The translations under genes and the position numbers were made by a program. A stretch of DNA of 7,786 nucleotides from Bacilli bacterium (GTDB lineage: Bacteria; Bacillota_I; Bacilli_A; RFN20; CAG-288): NCBI GenBank assembly GCA_022774485.1, contig JALFLX010000022.1, positions 1-7,786 of the forward strand, given 5' to 3'. Of the stretch, positions 1 through 6,850 are shown in pieces. Each line of letters begins with the position of its first letter. The stretch's first letter is position 1. The notes under the pieces are model-generated. The model searched no databases. It saw only the letters and a list, made by a program, of their open reading frames with translations, and was not told where the DNA came from.

Positions 1-2176
1 CTCCTTTCAAAGATGGGTTGAACGCATCTCTCAAGCCGTTTCCAAACAAGTTGAAGCAGATCATCAACAAGGAGATGATGATGGCAGGGATGAGAAGCTG
101 ATAAGGATAGACAGAGAGAGTTTTCTGCGTCTCGGATAAGATGACACCTAAGCTGTCGACAGCTTGGAGACCTAAACCTAAATAGGAGATCGTCGCTTCA
201 GAGAAGATGGTAGAAGGAACCATCAAGACAGAAGAGGTGATGATCGGTCCGATCGCATTCGGAAGAATGTGACGGAAGATGAGACGCGGTGTCTTTGCGC
301 CGAGCGTCCTTGAGGCCAAGACATATTCTCGGTCTCGATATCGGTAGAACTGAGATCGAGTCATCGATTCGGTTCCGATCCAACCGGTCAAACAGAGGGC
401 GAGAGCAAAGACGAAGAATGTCTGTCCTAACTTAATAGAGAGGACAGTCATGATGACTATCCACGGGATACCGACTAAGATATCGGTGAAACGCTCCATC
501 ATAAGGTCGACAAGACCGCCGAAGTATCCGGAGATTGAACCCCAGATGATACCGATGGTGATGTTGACCGCAGCGACGACAACACCTAAGATCAAAGAAG
601 TGCGGAGACCGGAGAAGACATATTTGAGCAAGTCTTTTCCTTTGGCCTCAGTGCCGAAGAGATGAATCGGCATCTTCTTATATCCTAAATATTTGTACAT
701 TAAGACCGTGCACTTCATGGTGTAGATCTTTTTGCCTTCTGCATCAGTGCTTGAGATCTGAGATTCTACTTCACGGACATAGACTTCGCCGGAAGCTTCT
801 CCTTTTTCAGTGATTTTGAAGGTTTTAGGAGCAGCATCATTTCCTTTGGTGAAGTCGTATTCGATGTATCCGAGATCAATCCACTTCTGGAATGTATCGG
901 TGGAAATGTCCATTCCTTTTCTCCAACCGTAGACTTCCTGATAACGATCGACGACCAAGTCGCATTTCATGGACAATGTGTTGTAAGAATCGAATCTTCC
1001 ATCGCAGATCGCAGTCCAATAATAGGTGTTAAGACTGCCGTTGCTGTTTTCTTTAGGCTGTTGAACTAAGGAGTTTGCATCCTTGATGACAGCATCCGAA
1101 GTACCAAAAGAGATACCCTTCAGTTTTCTCTTCTCGGAAGAGGAGAGCTCATTTCCAGCAGCGGTTGTACCGCTGACAGTGAAATCTTTGACATGGAATG
1201 TCGTCTTGAAATCCTGCTCCGCTTTGATGATGAAGCCTAAAGAGAAAGCTTTGTTGGTGACAGAGGTCGGGATTTCTTTCTGAGCGATCAGTTCATCGAG
1301 AGAAAGTGTGACAGTCTCGTGTTGATCGATTGTCATATCCACTTCATAAGTCTCAACCACAGCGCCGTAATCATCGCTGAAGTCGGTGAGAGGATATAAA
1401 TCTCCATCGCGGGAGAACAATAAGAGAGCGTATTCGGGGATGACATATTCGGTGCTATCAGCAGTGGCGCTTTCTCTATCCGCAGCATCTTTCTTGGTTC
1501 CTAAGGTGTAGGTGAGGGTGTAATTGTTGCTTTCAAGATTGAATTCGGTCGGATAGCAATAGAGGTAACCAGTTTGGCCCTCTTTATCGCCAGAGGCTTC
1601 TTTAGAGATAGTGGCATAACCACCAGATCCAGCGCTAGAGGAATAATCGAGATATCCTTTGCGGATATTTTTGATGGCTTTGATGACATTTGGATCATCG
1701 TATTCGCCGACATAATCATCGTAGTTCAAGGAGCCATCCTCATTCACTCCGTAAGGAAGAGGCATGCTCTTGATGGTAGTGGTACCATCCCAGAAACCAG
1801 TTCCGGAGGGGAAGAGTTTCATCGGGAGGTTTGTCTCGTAGTTGTGAGTGTCTTTGATGTTGTAGGTGAGACAAGAGGGAAGGAGGAACGCTAAGACAAA
1901 GAGCGTTCCTAAGATGATGCCGCCGACGACAGAAGATTTATTCTTTGTGAAACGGCGGAAGGCATCTTTTAAGAAAGTGGTCGGACGAGTGGTGAATTTG
2001 ATATCGTGGATTTTCTTATCCTGCTGAACCAAAGAGAATTTGGTGCCATCGATATCATGTCCATCCTCATCCTTTGCGATCTCACCCGCAGAAAAGGGGA
2101 TATCGATCGGGTCAACGGTGATTTCAAGCCGCTCATTAAGAGAAGAAAGCGGCGCGCTATTTTCGTTTTCAATCAT
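1..2176 (-). CDS. oppC: Oligopeptide ABC transporter permease OppC with a large extracellular insertion (3' end cut by window)
   Basis: This is one of the two channel-forming permease subunits of a peptide importer in the cytoplasmic membrane. I read 725 codons without a stop, starting at the ATG at 2176-2174. That ATG overlaps the oppB TGA as ATGA, with GGGAG at 2187-2191 ten bases upstream. The family signs are clear: an N-terminal 'DAFRRFTKNK' followed by the first membrane helix (about residues 82-100), 'LFGTEAKGKDLL' (506-517, the equivalent of the usual HPLGTD-GRD), 'SGYFGG' (549-554), and the EAA loop starting at E617 with 'ASRTLGA' and ending near 'RHILPNA'. The reading stops in 'GLRDAFNPSLKG', the usual OppC ending, so only a few residues should be missing. 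OppC is normally about 300 residues. The excess is roughly residues 102-504, between helices 1 and 2. DppC or another peptide/nickel-family permease is possible, because substrate cannot be read from sequence. Confidence 0.95.
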   Translation of the reverse strand, partial: MIENENSAPLSSLNERLEITVDPIDIPFSAGEIAKDEDGHDIDGTKFSLVQQDKKIHDIKFTTRPTTFLKDAFRRFTKNKSSVVGGIILGTLFVLAFLLPSCLTYNIKDTHNYETNLPMKLFPSGTGFWDGTTTIKSMPLPYGVNEDGSLNYDDYVGEYDDPNVIKAIKNIRKGYLDYSSSAGSGGYATISKEASGDKEGQTGYLYCYPTEFNLESNNYTLTYTLGTKKDAADRESATADSTEYVIPEYALLLFSRDGDLYPLTDFSDDYGAVVETYEVDMTIDQHETVTLSLDELIAQKEIPTSVTNKAFSLGFIIKAEQDFKTTFHVKDFTVSGTTAAGNELSSSEKRKLKGISFGTSDAVIKDANSLVQQPKENSNGSLNTYYWTAICDGRFDSYNTLSMKCDLVVDRYQEVYGWRKGMDISTDTFQKWIDLGYIEYDFTKGNDAAPKTFKITEKGEASGEVYVREVESQISSTDAEGKKIYTMKCTVLMYKYLGYKKMPIHLFGTEAKGKDLLKYVFSGLRTSLILGVVVAAVNITIGIIWGSISGYFGGLVDLMMERFTDILVGIPWIVIMTVLSIKLGQTFFVFALALCLTGWIGTESMTRSQFYRYRDREYVLASRTLGAKTPRLIFRHILPNAIGPIITSSVLMVPSTIFSEATISYLGLGLQAVDSLGVILSETQKTLSVYPYQLLIPAIIISLLMICFNLFGNGLRDAFNPSLKG
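665..1873 (-). other. About 400-residue inserted domain within OppC, between membrane helices 1 and 2
   Basis: Residues about 102-504 of OppC replace a loop that is normally a few tens of residues long. The N-terminus of OppC-type permeases is cytoplasmic, so this segment lies on the outer face. It is polar, has no obvious membrane helix, and is rich in Asp, Ser, Thr, Tyr and Gly. Alternating hydrophobic stretches such as 'FKTTFHVKDFTVSG' suggest beta-sandwich structure. It has few cysteines (I see C at 'YCYP', 'AICDG' and 'MKCD/MKCT'). I recognise no catalytic motif. The reading frame is open throughout and rejoins the family alignment exactly at 'LFGTE', so this is not a frameshift or a fused neighbour. 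The boundaries are approximate. Confidence 0.8.
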
Positions 2177-3222
2177 GCTGCTTTCGCTCCCATTCTGATA
2201 CGAGGATCAACAATACCGTAGCTTAAGTCGACTAAGAGGTTTGCAAACAAACCGATGACAGTGTAGACAGCCATATCGACAAGCAGAACATTGTAGTCCT
2301 TCAAGTTGATGCATTTGACGAACAAAGAACCGATTCCAGGGATACCGTAGAGCTGTTCAAGAACCATAGAACCGGAGAGAATACCGACGAATTGTCCGAT
2401 GATCATCGGGATAATCGGGACTAAAGAGTTACGTAAGGCGTGACGGACGATGCACTGATTCTTTGAGAGACCTTTGGTTCTGGCTAAGAGGAGGAAGTCG
2501 CTAGACATAACTTCACAAAGCTCTGCTCTGGTATAACGGGTGAAGGAGGCAATCGTACCGACTGATAAGGCGAGGACAGGGATGAAATAACCTAAGAATT
2601 TATCTCCGAGTGAGGCGTTTGCAGAGGGCCATGTGGAAGGGAACCAACCGAGCTTGAAGCAGAAAACAAGCATAAGCAAGGAGATGACGACGAACGACGG
2701 AACAGAGATCATGACCATGACAAGCGTGGAGATTACACTGTCAGTGACTGTGTTTTTCTTCAAGGCCGCCCAGATGCCGAAGATGAAGCCGAGCGGGACA
2801 GAGACAATCAAAGCGACAATGTTGATTTTGTTGGATGGTGCTAAGCGTTCTAAGATGATGTTCATCGCGGAAGCGGAGGGACGATACGCGGAGGAAAGTC
2901 CCCAGTTCCACTCGGTGAAGATACCTTTGAGCCAGGCGCCATACTGGAGGACGATCGGCTTCTCATAGAAGTAGTAGACCTTTCCATCCGGCGAGTTGAA
3001 GATCAATTTCACATCACCTAAATTCGCCTGCTCAGAAGTTTCGCGCAAGAAGTAGCCAAGCTTGACTTGTTCTTGACAATACGCGAACTGAGCAGTTTCA
3101 TTTCCGGTCATTGCGGCACCAGGCAACATCTTGACCAAGAAGAAAGTCACGGTCAAGATGATGAATGTGGTGGCCAACAACAGCCCGATACGCTTGAGAG
3201 AGTATTTGACAATATAGGGCAT
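2173..3222 (-). CDS. oppB: Oligopeptide ABC transporter permease OppB
   Basis: This is the second channel-forming permease of the peptide importer (349 residues, a little longer than the usual 305-340). It opens with a cytoplasmic 'YSLKRIG' and membrane helix 1 (about 11-31, ending in 'KMLPG', the usual OppB R/K-x-x-PG site). Further helices lie at about 134-153, 165-188, 211-227, 268-288 and 311-333. The EAA loop that docks the ATPase is at about 241-266, with 'LLARTKGLSKNQ' followed by 'RHALRNSLVPI'. The family signature 'VLEQLYGIPGIGSL' is at 287-300, and the end is 'DLSYGIVDPRIR'. About 40 extra residues sit in the first outer loop (42-90). The gene starts 18 bases after oppA. No Shine-Dalgarno site is visible there, so translation is probably coupled to oppA. 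Its TGA overlaps the oppC ATG. Confidence 0.97.
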   Translation of the reverse strand: MPYIVKYSLKRIGLLLATTFIILTVTFFLVKMLPGAAMTGNETAQFAYCQEQVKLGYFLRETSEQANLGDVKLIFNSPDGKVYYFYEKPIVLQYGAWLKGIFTEWNWGLSSAYRPSASAMNIILERLAPSNKINIVALIVSVPLGFIFGIWAALKKNTVTDSVISTLVMVMISVPSFVVISLLMLVFCFKLGWFPSTWPSANASLGDKFLGYFIPVLALSVGTIASFTRYTRAELCEVMSSDFLLLARTKGLSKNQCIVRHALRNSLVPIIPMIIGQFVGILSGSMVLEQLYGIPGIGSLFVKCINLKDYNVLLVDMAVYTVIGLFANLLVDLSYGIVDPRIRMGAKAA

Positions 3223-3240
3223 ATTTTTGTGCTTTAGATT

Positions 3241-6210
3241 TTATTTGCTAGAAGGAACAACACCGACATAGGTCATTAAGGTGAGGTAGCTAGAGAAGGT
3301 CTTGGTGACAGACTCGATGGTGACATCATAAGAAACAGTGACAGAGGCGATGGTGGATTCTGTCTCGACGAAGTCTTTGTTGAGAGCATCATACTCCATG
3401 TAGGAGTTGAAGCTCTTATCGAGAGTGACAGTGGCGACATAGCCGTTTTCAGCAGTCGCTCCTAATTCTGCGATTTCAGCGGTGATGATTGCTTCAGAGT
3501 TGGTGATTTCAACCATGATGTTCTTAGCGCCAGCCTGAACGAGCATGTTGAAGGAAATCTTGTAAGTGACAGACATATCAGTGTCATTCTTGGACTCATA
3601 TCTGTACTTACCTCTACCACCGGATAAGGTCTGCTCTGTGGAGACATTCTCCGCGTTTGCAATGTTGCCATCCTTTTTGAGTACGACACCGGTGTTGGCT
3701 GCATTCCAGAGAGCATCATAAGACCATTTCTTGCCATCGTAGACGACATCACCCTGATCATCATCGTTGATCTTGGAGGTGTCAGGACCCCAGTTGAGGG
3801 TGAAACCAGAGGAGTTATCAGATTTTATGACTTCCATGAAGTTGATCGGATCATTGTCACCGCCAGAGACGGCGCCAAAGCCTAAATCAAACTCGCCGCG
3901 TTTCATCTTGTTGTAGACTTCGTTGTAGTCAGAGGAAGGGGTCGGCTCGTTGATCTTGAGGACATAGCCGTCATAATAACGGTCGTGGTTGACCTGATTA
4001 AAGATCGTTTTGATGGAATCGAAGACATCGCTGTAGTCTTTAACATCGGTGGTGTTCATCCACTCCATATCGACGTTGATGACATATTTGCCTTTGCTAT
4101 CTTTCGGCATGTTGCCAGCTTTGATAGCTTCAGCGATAGAGCCGTCAATCGCTAATCTGAGCTCAGTAGCAGCGGCATCAGCATTGTATCCGTAAGTGTC
4201 GTTGTAACGGTCTGCTAAGACTGCTTTGTGAGCGGCGGTGGAGTTATAAGAGACACCGCTTTCCGGATCGATCAAGTAGTTATCAGAAAAGTATTCCTGA
4301 GTCGGCTTCATACCGCGGGATTCGCAGATGGTCTTACGATCCATACCGAAGGAGAGGAAGTTGAGGAAGTGGATGTCAGACATATAGCTTCTGCTCTTGA
4401 GATAAGCAGGTTTGGCGTTGACATCCTTCTGAGAGTGCTGATAGACAGTGCCAGCAGGACCAAAGCGTTCAATCCACTCGTCGTAAGTGGTGGCGTTGAC
4501 GTTGAGTTTGAAGTTTGCATCACCTTTGGTCTCATATTTTCTCCAAGTGACACCAGCAGTGGTTCCATTGCCCTCAGTTCCTTTGAACTCGTTGACTAAG
4601 TCATCCTTGTTCGGGGAATAGGAGTCAACAGAGCCATCTAAGAAGAGCTGCTTGGCGATGGTGGAATCCTCGGCTTCGTAGTACTGGAAGCCAGGGAGGT
4701 TATACACATCTCTGACATTGCCGTCTTTGAAGGTATCTTTCTTGTAGAAAAATCTATCGTTCTTCGTGAAGGTGATAAGCTTTGCGCTCCACTCAGTGAT
4801 GTAATAAGCGCTGGTGGAAAGCATGGTGTCAACCGGAGTGTATCCATCCGGGAATTTACCTAAGTCCCGGCCACCCCAGAGGTTGAGGAAGTCAGCAGGA
4901 AGCGGAGAGTAGAGGTTAGAGGAGAGATAATACATCGCGTAGAACTGAGTACAAGGCTGTAAGAGATTAAATTCGATGTAACCGCCTTTGTCATCAGTGC
5001 CGACCTTGACTGCTTTATCCATCTCGCAAGCTTCCCAAGCTTCTTCATCGTAGTAGTTGTAGGTGGAACCTTTTTGCTTCGTGGTAGAGCCGTAATATTT
5101 CGCAGCTTGTTTTGCAAGACCAGAGACACCCTTTGTCAGCTCTGCACCACGGTACTGACCGTTATAGCAGGTGAGCAAGAATTTGATCGGAGTCAAGTAG
5201 TCTTCCAATTCGACTGCTCTGCCGTCAAAAGAAGATAAGGCGACACCGTTCTTTGTCTTATCAGAAGCAGTACGATAGACAAAGTCAGAACCAGTCTTGA
5301 CGTGGATTCTCCATCTGGTGTTGGTGATGCTATCTGCATTCTCAGTGATCACATTACCCTGATCATCAATCGGGAGCGGCTTGTCATCTAAGGCAGTGTT
5401 CGCATACCACTCATAACCATTAGAAGCCTGATTCAAACGGGCGGAGTAGTAAGAGTTAGCGATATAGCCGTAGACAGTGGAGACATCAGAGCCAGAAGCA
5501 TTCAACGCGTTGGCGTGAGTCGGGAGAGAAGTGGTTGCTACCTGATAGAAGTTAGCATTGTTACCGGAGATCGGATTCTGGATCGGACCGGAGAGTTTAC
5601 CTTCTCTCATAGTACCCCAACCGTAACCGGTGACATAGGACTGCGGAGTGGGGACATAACGAGAGTTGTAGCAGATATTGGAACCGTTGGAGAACATGGT
5701 GATACCGGTGAGGTAGTTATCAACCGCGTATTTCTCTAACGAGGCTAAAATGTTCGCTTTTTCCTCATAAGAAGCGCTGGCATAGGTGTGAGCGCCAGTG
5801 GCAGTAGAGCCTTCCGCGACAGTGGCATGGAATGTAACTTTCGAAGCTGCATCGCTGGAGAGTCTGACACTGATGTCTGCAGTGCCAGCTTTAAGACCGG
5901 CGAGAAGACCAGTGTGTTCACCGACTGTGACAACAGTGGGATCAGAAGACTCGAAGGTGAACTCTGGAGTCGTGTTATCTAACATCGTCGGAACTAAGAT
6001 GCAGACCTTATCTCCGATGGTGACTTCAATGGCAGATCCAGGATCGATTTCTTGTCCTTTGTAGGTGACATAGAAATCGCCTTCGACTACTTCTGTCGGA
6101 CGAGAAGTGTTGCCGGTGTTGTTCTGGCTTTCCTTGTTGCCACCGCATCCTGCTAAAAGAGTAATGGCGAGGGCAGCGAATAATGTGATCGTCGCTTTCG
6201 ATTTTTTCAT
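3241..6210 (-). CDS. oppA: Oligopeptide ABC transporter substrate-binding lipoprotein OppA, unusually large, with Ig-like and C-terminal beta domains
   Basis: This is the peptide-capturing subunit, tethered by lipid to the outer face of the membrane. The signal peptide 'MKKSKATITLFAALAITLL' ends in the lipobox LLAGC, predicting cleavage before Cys22 and lipidation there. A Ser/Asn/Thr linker follows, then an Ig-like domain (about 38-132). The family-5 solute-binding fold then runs from about 140 to 850. Its signs are 'TNTRWRIHVKTGSDFVYR' (297-314), 'STSAYYITEWSAK' (465-477, the usual GTGPY-x-x-x-x-W), 'LSFGMDRKTI' (619-628, the usual A-x-DR site) and 'MKRGEFDLGFGAV' with 'DPINF' (769-791). 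The last 130 residues are a beta-rich addition. Typical OppA proteins are 500-600 residues; this one has 989. The start is set by AGGAGGT eight bases upstream. It is first in the oppABC operon. The bound substrate cannot be assigned and could be something other than peptides. Confidence 0.95.
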   Translation of the reverse strand: MKKSKATITLFAALAITLLAGCGGNKESQNNTGNTSRPTEVVEGDFYVTYKGQEIDPGSAIEVTIGDKVCILVPTMLDNTTPEFTFESSDPTVVTVGEHTGLLAGLKAGTADISVRLSSDAASKVTFHATVAEGSTATGAHTYASASYEEKANILASLEKYAVDNYLTGITMFSNGSNICYNSRYVPTPQSYVTGYGWGTMREGKLSGPIQNPISGNNANFYQVATTSLPTHANALNASGSDVSTVYGYIANSYYSARLNQASNGYEWYANTALDDKPLPIDDQGNVITENADSITNTRWRIHVKTGSDFVYRTASDKTKNGVALSSFDGRAVELEDYLTPIKFLLTCYNGQYRGAELTKGVSGLAKQAAKYYGSTTKQKGSTYNYYDEEAWEACEMDKAVKVGTDDKGGYIEFNLLQPCTQFYAMYYLSSNLYSPLPADFLNLWGGRDLGKFPDGYTPVDTMLSTSAYYITEWSAKLITFTKNDRFFYKKDTFKDGNVRDVYNLPGFQYYEAEDSTIAKQLFLDGSVDSYSPNKDDLVNEFKGTEGNGTTAGVTWRKYETKGDANFKLNVNATTYDEWIERFGPAGTVYQHSQKDVNAKPAYLKSRSYMSDIHFLNFLSFGMDRKTICESRGMKPTQEYFSDNYLIDPESGVSYNSTAAHKAVLADRYNDTYGYNADAAATELRLAIDGSIAEAIKAGNMPKDSKGKYVINVDMEWMNTTDVKDYSDVFDSIKTIFNQVNHDRYYDGYVLKINEPTPSSDYNEVYNKMKRGEFDLGFGAVSGGDNDPINFMEVIKSDNSSGFTLNWGPDTSKINDDDQGDVVYDGKKWSYDALWNAANTGVVLKKDGNIANAENVSTEQTLSGGRGKYRYESKNDTDMSVTYKISFNMLVQAGAKNIMVEITNSEAIITAEIAELGATAENGYVATVTLDKSFNSYMEYDALNKDFVETESTIASVTVSYDVTIESVTKTFSSYLTLMTYVGVVPSSK
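3244..3633 (-). other. C-terminal beta-rich extension of OppA
   Basis: OppA residues about 860-989 follow the point where the family-5 binding fold should close its C-terminal lobe. They alternate polar and hydrophobic residues in strand-like runs ('SVTYKISFNMLVQ', 'GYVATVTLD', 'ASVTVSYDVTIE') with no helix-like stretch. I recognise no named family. The canonical last helices after 'DPINF' look shortened, so this extension may complete or cover the lobe, or may be a separate domain. Confidence 0.5.
5815..6099 (-). other. Ig-like (Big_2-type) domain of OppA
   Basis: OppA residues about 38-132 look like a bacterial Ig-like fold. They are a run of short beta strands with 'IEVTIGDKVCIL', 'FTFESSDPTVVTV' and 'GLLAGLKAGTADISV', which match the Big_2 pattern 'W-SSD-x-x-VA-V-x-x-x-G-x-v-x-g-x-x-aG-x-a-x-i-x-v'. 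The domain sits between the lipid anchor and the binding fold. This placement suggests a spacer lifting the binding protein from the membrane, or an adhesion module. That role is inference; the domain call rests on the pattern alone. Confidence 0.65.
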
Positions 6211-6218
6211 AATGAATT

Positions 6219-6225
6219 ACCTCCT
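6219..6225 (-). promoter_or_regulatory. Strong Shine-Dalgarno site of oppA
   Basis: The minus strand reads AGGAGGT, eight bases before the oppA ATG at 6210. It fixes the start codon and makes oppA the best-initiated gene of the operon. oppB has no visible site and oppC has only GGGAG, which fits the usual need for more binding protein than permease. Confidence 0.9.
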
Positions 6226-6234
6226 GTGTTATGT

Positions 6235-6272
6235 CTCACAGCACACAAAAAAGAGGGCATGAAAGCTGTGAG
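6235..6272 (-). promoter_or_regulatory. 5' UTR inverted repeat (hairpin or operator) upstream of oppA
   Basis: The sequences at 6265-6272 and 6235-6242 are perfect 8-base inverted copies (CTCACAGC and GCTGTGAG read on the minus strand), separated by 22 bases. The repeat begins about eight bases downstream of the candidate -10 box, close to the expected transcript 5' end, and finishes nine bases before the Shine-Dalgarno site. As RNA it could be a 5' stabilising hairpin. As DNA it could be an operator. No T-run follows, so it is not a terminator. Confidence 0.55.
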
Positions 6273-6279
6273 TAGTATT

Positions 6280-6308
6280 ATTTTATATATAAAAATAATT
6301 CTAAGCAA
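6280..6308 (-). promoter_or_regulatory. Candidate sigma-A promoter of the oppABC operon
   Basis: On the minus strand, TTGCTT (6308-6303) and TAAAAT (6285-6280) are separated by 17 bases, within a strongly A/T-rich stretch. The -10 box is one mismatch from TATAAT and the -35 box keeps only the TTG. Transcription would start near 6273, giving a leader of about 60 bases. Overlapping A/T-rich hexamers (TATAAA, TATATA) make the exact -10 uncertain. Confidence 0.5.
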
Positions 6309-6344
6309 TAAAGAATTTCAAGAGAGCCTTATCTACGGCAATTT

Positions 6345-6374
6345 TAAAATAAAAAGCGCTTTCAATGCGCTCTT
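6345..6374 (-). terminator. Rho-independent terminator after the small membrane protein gene
   Basis: Read on the minus strand, the perfect AGCGC/GCGCT stem (6371-6367 with 6359-6355) extends outward through a G-U pair and two A-U pairs. It has a seven-base loop and is followed by TTTTTATTTT. It lies 14 bases beyond the TAA at 6388 and upstream of the oppA promoter, so it separates the two transcription units. Confidence 0.75.
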
Positions 6375-6387
6375 CATTTCAAAAATT

Positions 6388-6774
6388 TTAGACAATTGGG
6401 AAGAACGAGAAGAGGATTCCGGCGATGAGATATAACGCGCCGAGAATCACAAAGGGCAACCAGTAGTAGCGATTGTTCTCTCGCTTCTCTTCTAGATGCA
6501 TCTTATATTCGTAAGCGTCTTTGTAAGGGAGAGGAACTCCCTTTTTAAACGAGGACATCCAGTTGATGAACTGGTAGCGGAAGACATCGAACATTCCACT
6601 TCGAGTCACCAGATATAAGCCGGAAAATCCAAGATAGACAACGCCGACAATGGACAGCAAATTTCCGAGGATGACATTGGTGCAAAAATACATCGGCAAC
6701 ACGAAAGCAAGAGGCAGAATTGCCCCACAGACTGAGCAGATGATCAGGATAATTTTCTCTTTGGTGATCAGCAT
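6388..6774 (-). CDS. Small three-helix membrane protein, DUF3899-like
   Basis: This is a 128-residue protein of unknown function. It has two N-terminal membrane helices (about 7-29 and 33-56), the motif 'SGMFDVFRY' (59-67), a charged, helix-like cytoplasmic-type segment with 'YEYKMHLEEKRENN' (88-101), and a third helix (about 104-125). This order, with the S-G-x-F-D-x-F-x-Y motif after helix 2 and a charged stretch before helix 3, is what I recall of the DUF3899 family in Bacilli. The match is from memory. No upstream alternative start exists in frame before a TAG in the hairpin. The ATG lies only seven bases after the T-run of that hairpin and has no Shine-Dalgarno site, which is odd. A terminator follows the stop. 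Confidence 0.75.
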   Translation of the reverse strand: MLITKEKIILIICSVCGAILPLAFVLPMYFCTNVILGNLLSIVGVVYLGFSGLYLVTRSGMFDVFRYQFINWMSSFKKGVPLPYKDAYEYKMHLEEKRENNRYYWLPFVILGALYLIAGILFSFFPIV

Positions 6775-6780
6775 AAGTAG

Positions 6781-6812
6781 AAAAGATAGAGGCCCATAAA
6801 AGAGCCTCTATC
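6781..6812 (-). terminator. Perfect 9-bp terminator-like hairpin after the surface protein gene
   Basis: On the minus strand GATAGAGGC (6812-6804) pairs perfectly with GCCTCTATC (6793-6785) around a ten-base loop, then TTTTCT follows. It lies 11 bases past the TAA of the surface protein gene. It looks like that gene's intrinsic terminator, with a rather short T-run, but it also sits inside the only space available as a leader for the next gene. It may therefore act as an attenuator. The plus strand has no T-run after it. Confidence 0.75.
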
Positions 6813-6822
6813 AATACAGACG

Positions 6823-6850
6823 ATTATTTGTCTTCTCTCTTCTTTTTCAA
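6823..6850 (-). promoter_or_regulatory. Candidate promoter overlapping the 3' end of the surface protein gene
   Basis: The minus strand reads TTGAAA (6850-6845), a 16-base spacer, then AATAAT (6828-6823). Each box is one mismatch from the sigma-A consensus. The -10 box contains the TAA stop codon. A transcript from here would begin just ahead of the 9-bp hairpin and lead into the small membrane protein gene. Caution is needed because the surrounding A-rich sequence encodes the Lys/Arg tail and could give such a match by chance. Confidence 0.35.

Noticed and set aside
1574..1894. Plus-strand open frame of 106 residues inside oppC
   Set aside because: It is antisense to a continuous, family-matching OppC frame and shows no recognisable motif or Shine-Dalgarno site.
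2173..2176. Possible Mollicutes-type code with TGA read as tryptophan
   Set aside because: Tryptophans are TGG throughout, and TGA at the oppB end gives the correct family length with a classic ATGA overlap.
1..2176. Possible gene fusion or frameshift explaining the long OppC
   Set aside because: I translated every codon from 2176 to 2. There is one uninterrupted frame, with OppC family sequence on both sides of the insertion.
2633..2968. Plus-strand open frame of 111 residues inside oppB
   Set aside because: It is opposite the conserved OppB core. Its composition (many Met, Thr, Lys) is that of a reversed membrane-protein frame.
4228..4599. Plus-strand open frame of 123 residues inside oppA
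   Set aside because: It is a shadow of the OppA frame, with no start signals of its own.
3241..6210. Search of OppA for a P-loop, because some Mollicutes OppA proteins are ecto-ATPases
   Set aside because: I found no G-x-x-x-x-G-K-S/T. The glycine-rich 'GGRGKYRY' does not fit the pattern.
6226..6435. Plus-strand open frame of 69 residues across the oppA leader
   Set aside because: It runs through the terminator, the promoter and the 3' end of the small gene, with low-complexity Ile/Lys sequence from A/T-rich DNA.
6545..6814. Alternative minus-strand frame of 89 residues overlapping the DUF3899-like gene
   Set aside because: It starts with TTG within the hairpin region, has no membrane or domain logic, and the 128-residue frame gives a coherent three-helix protein.
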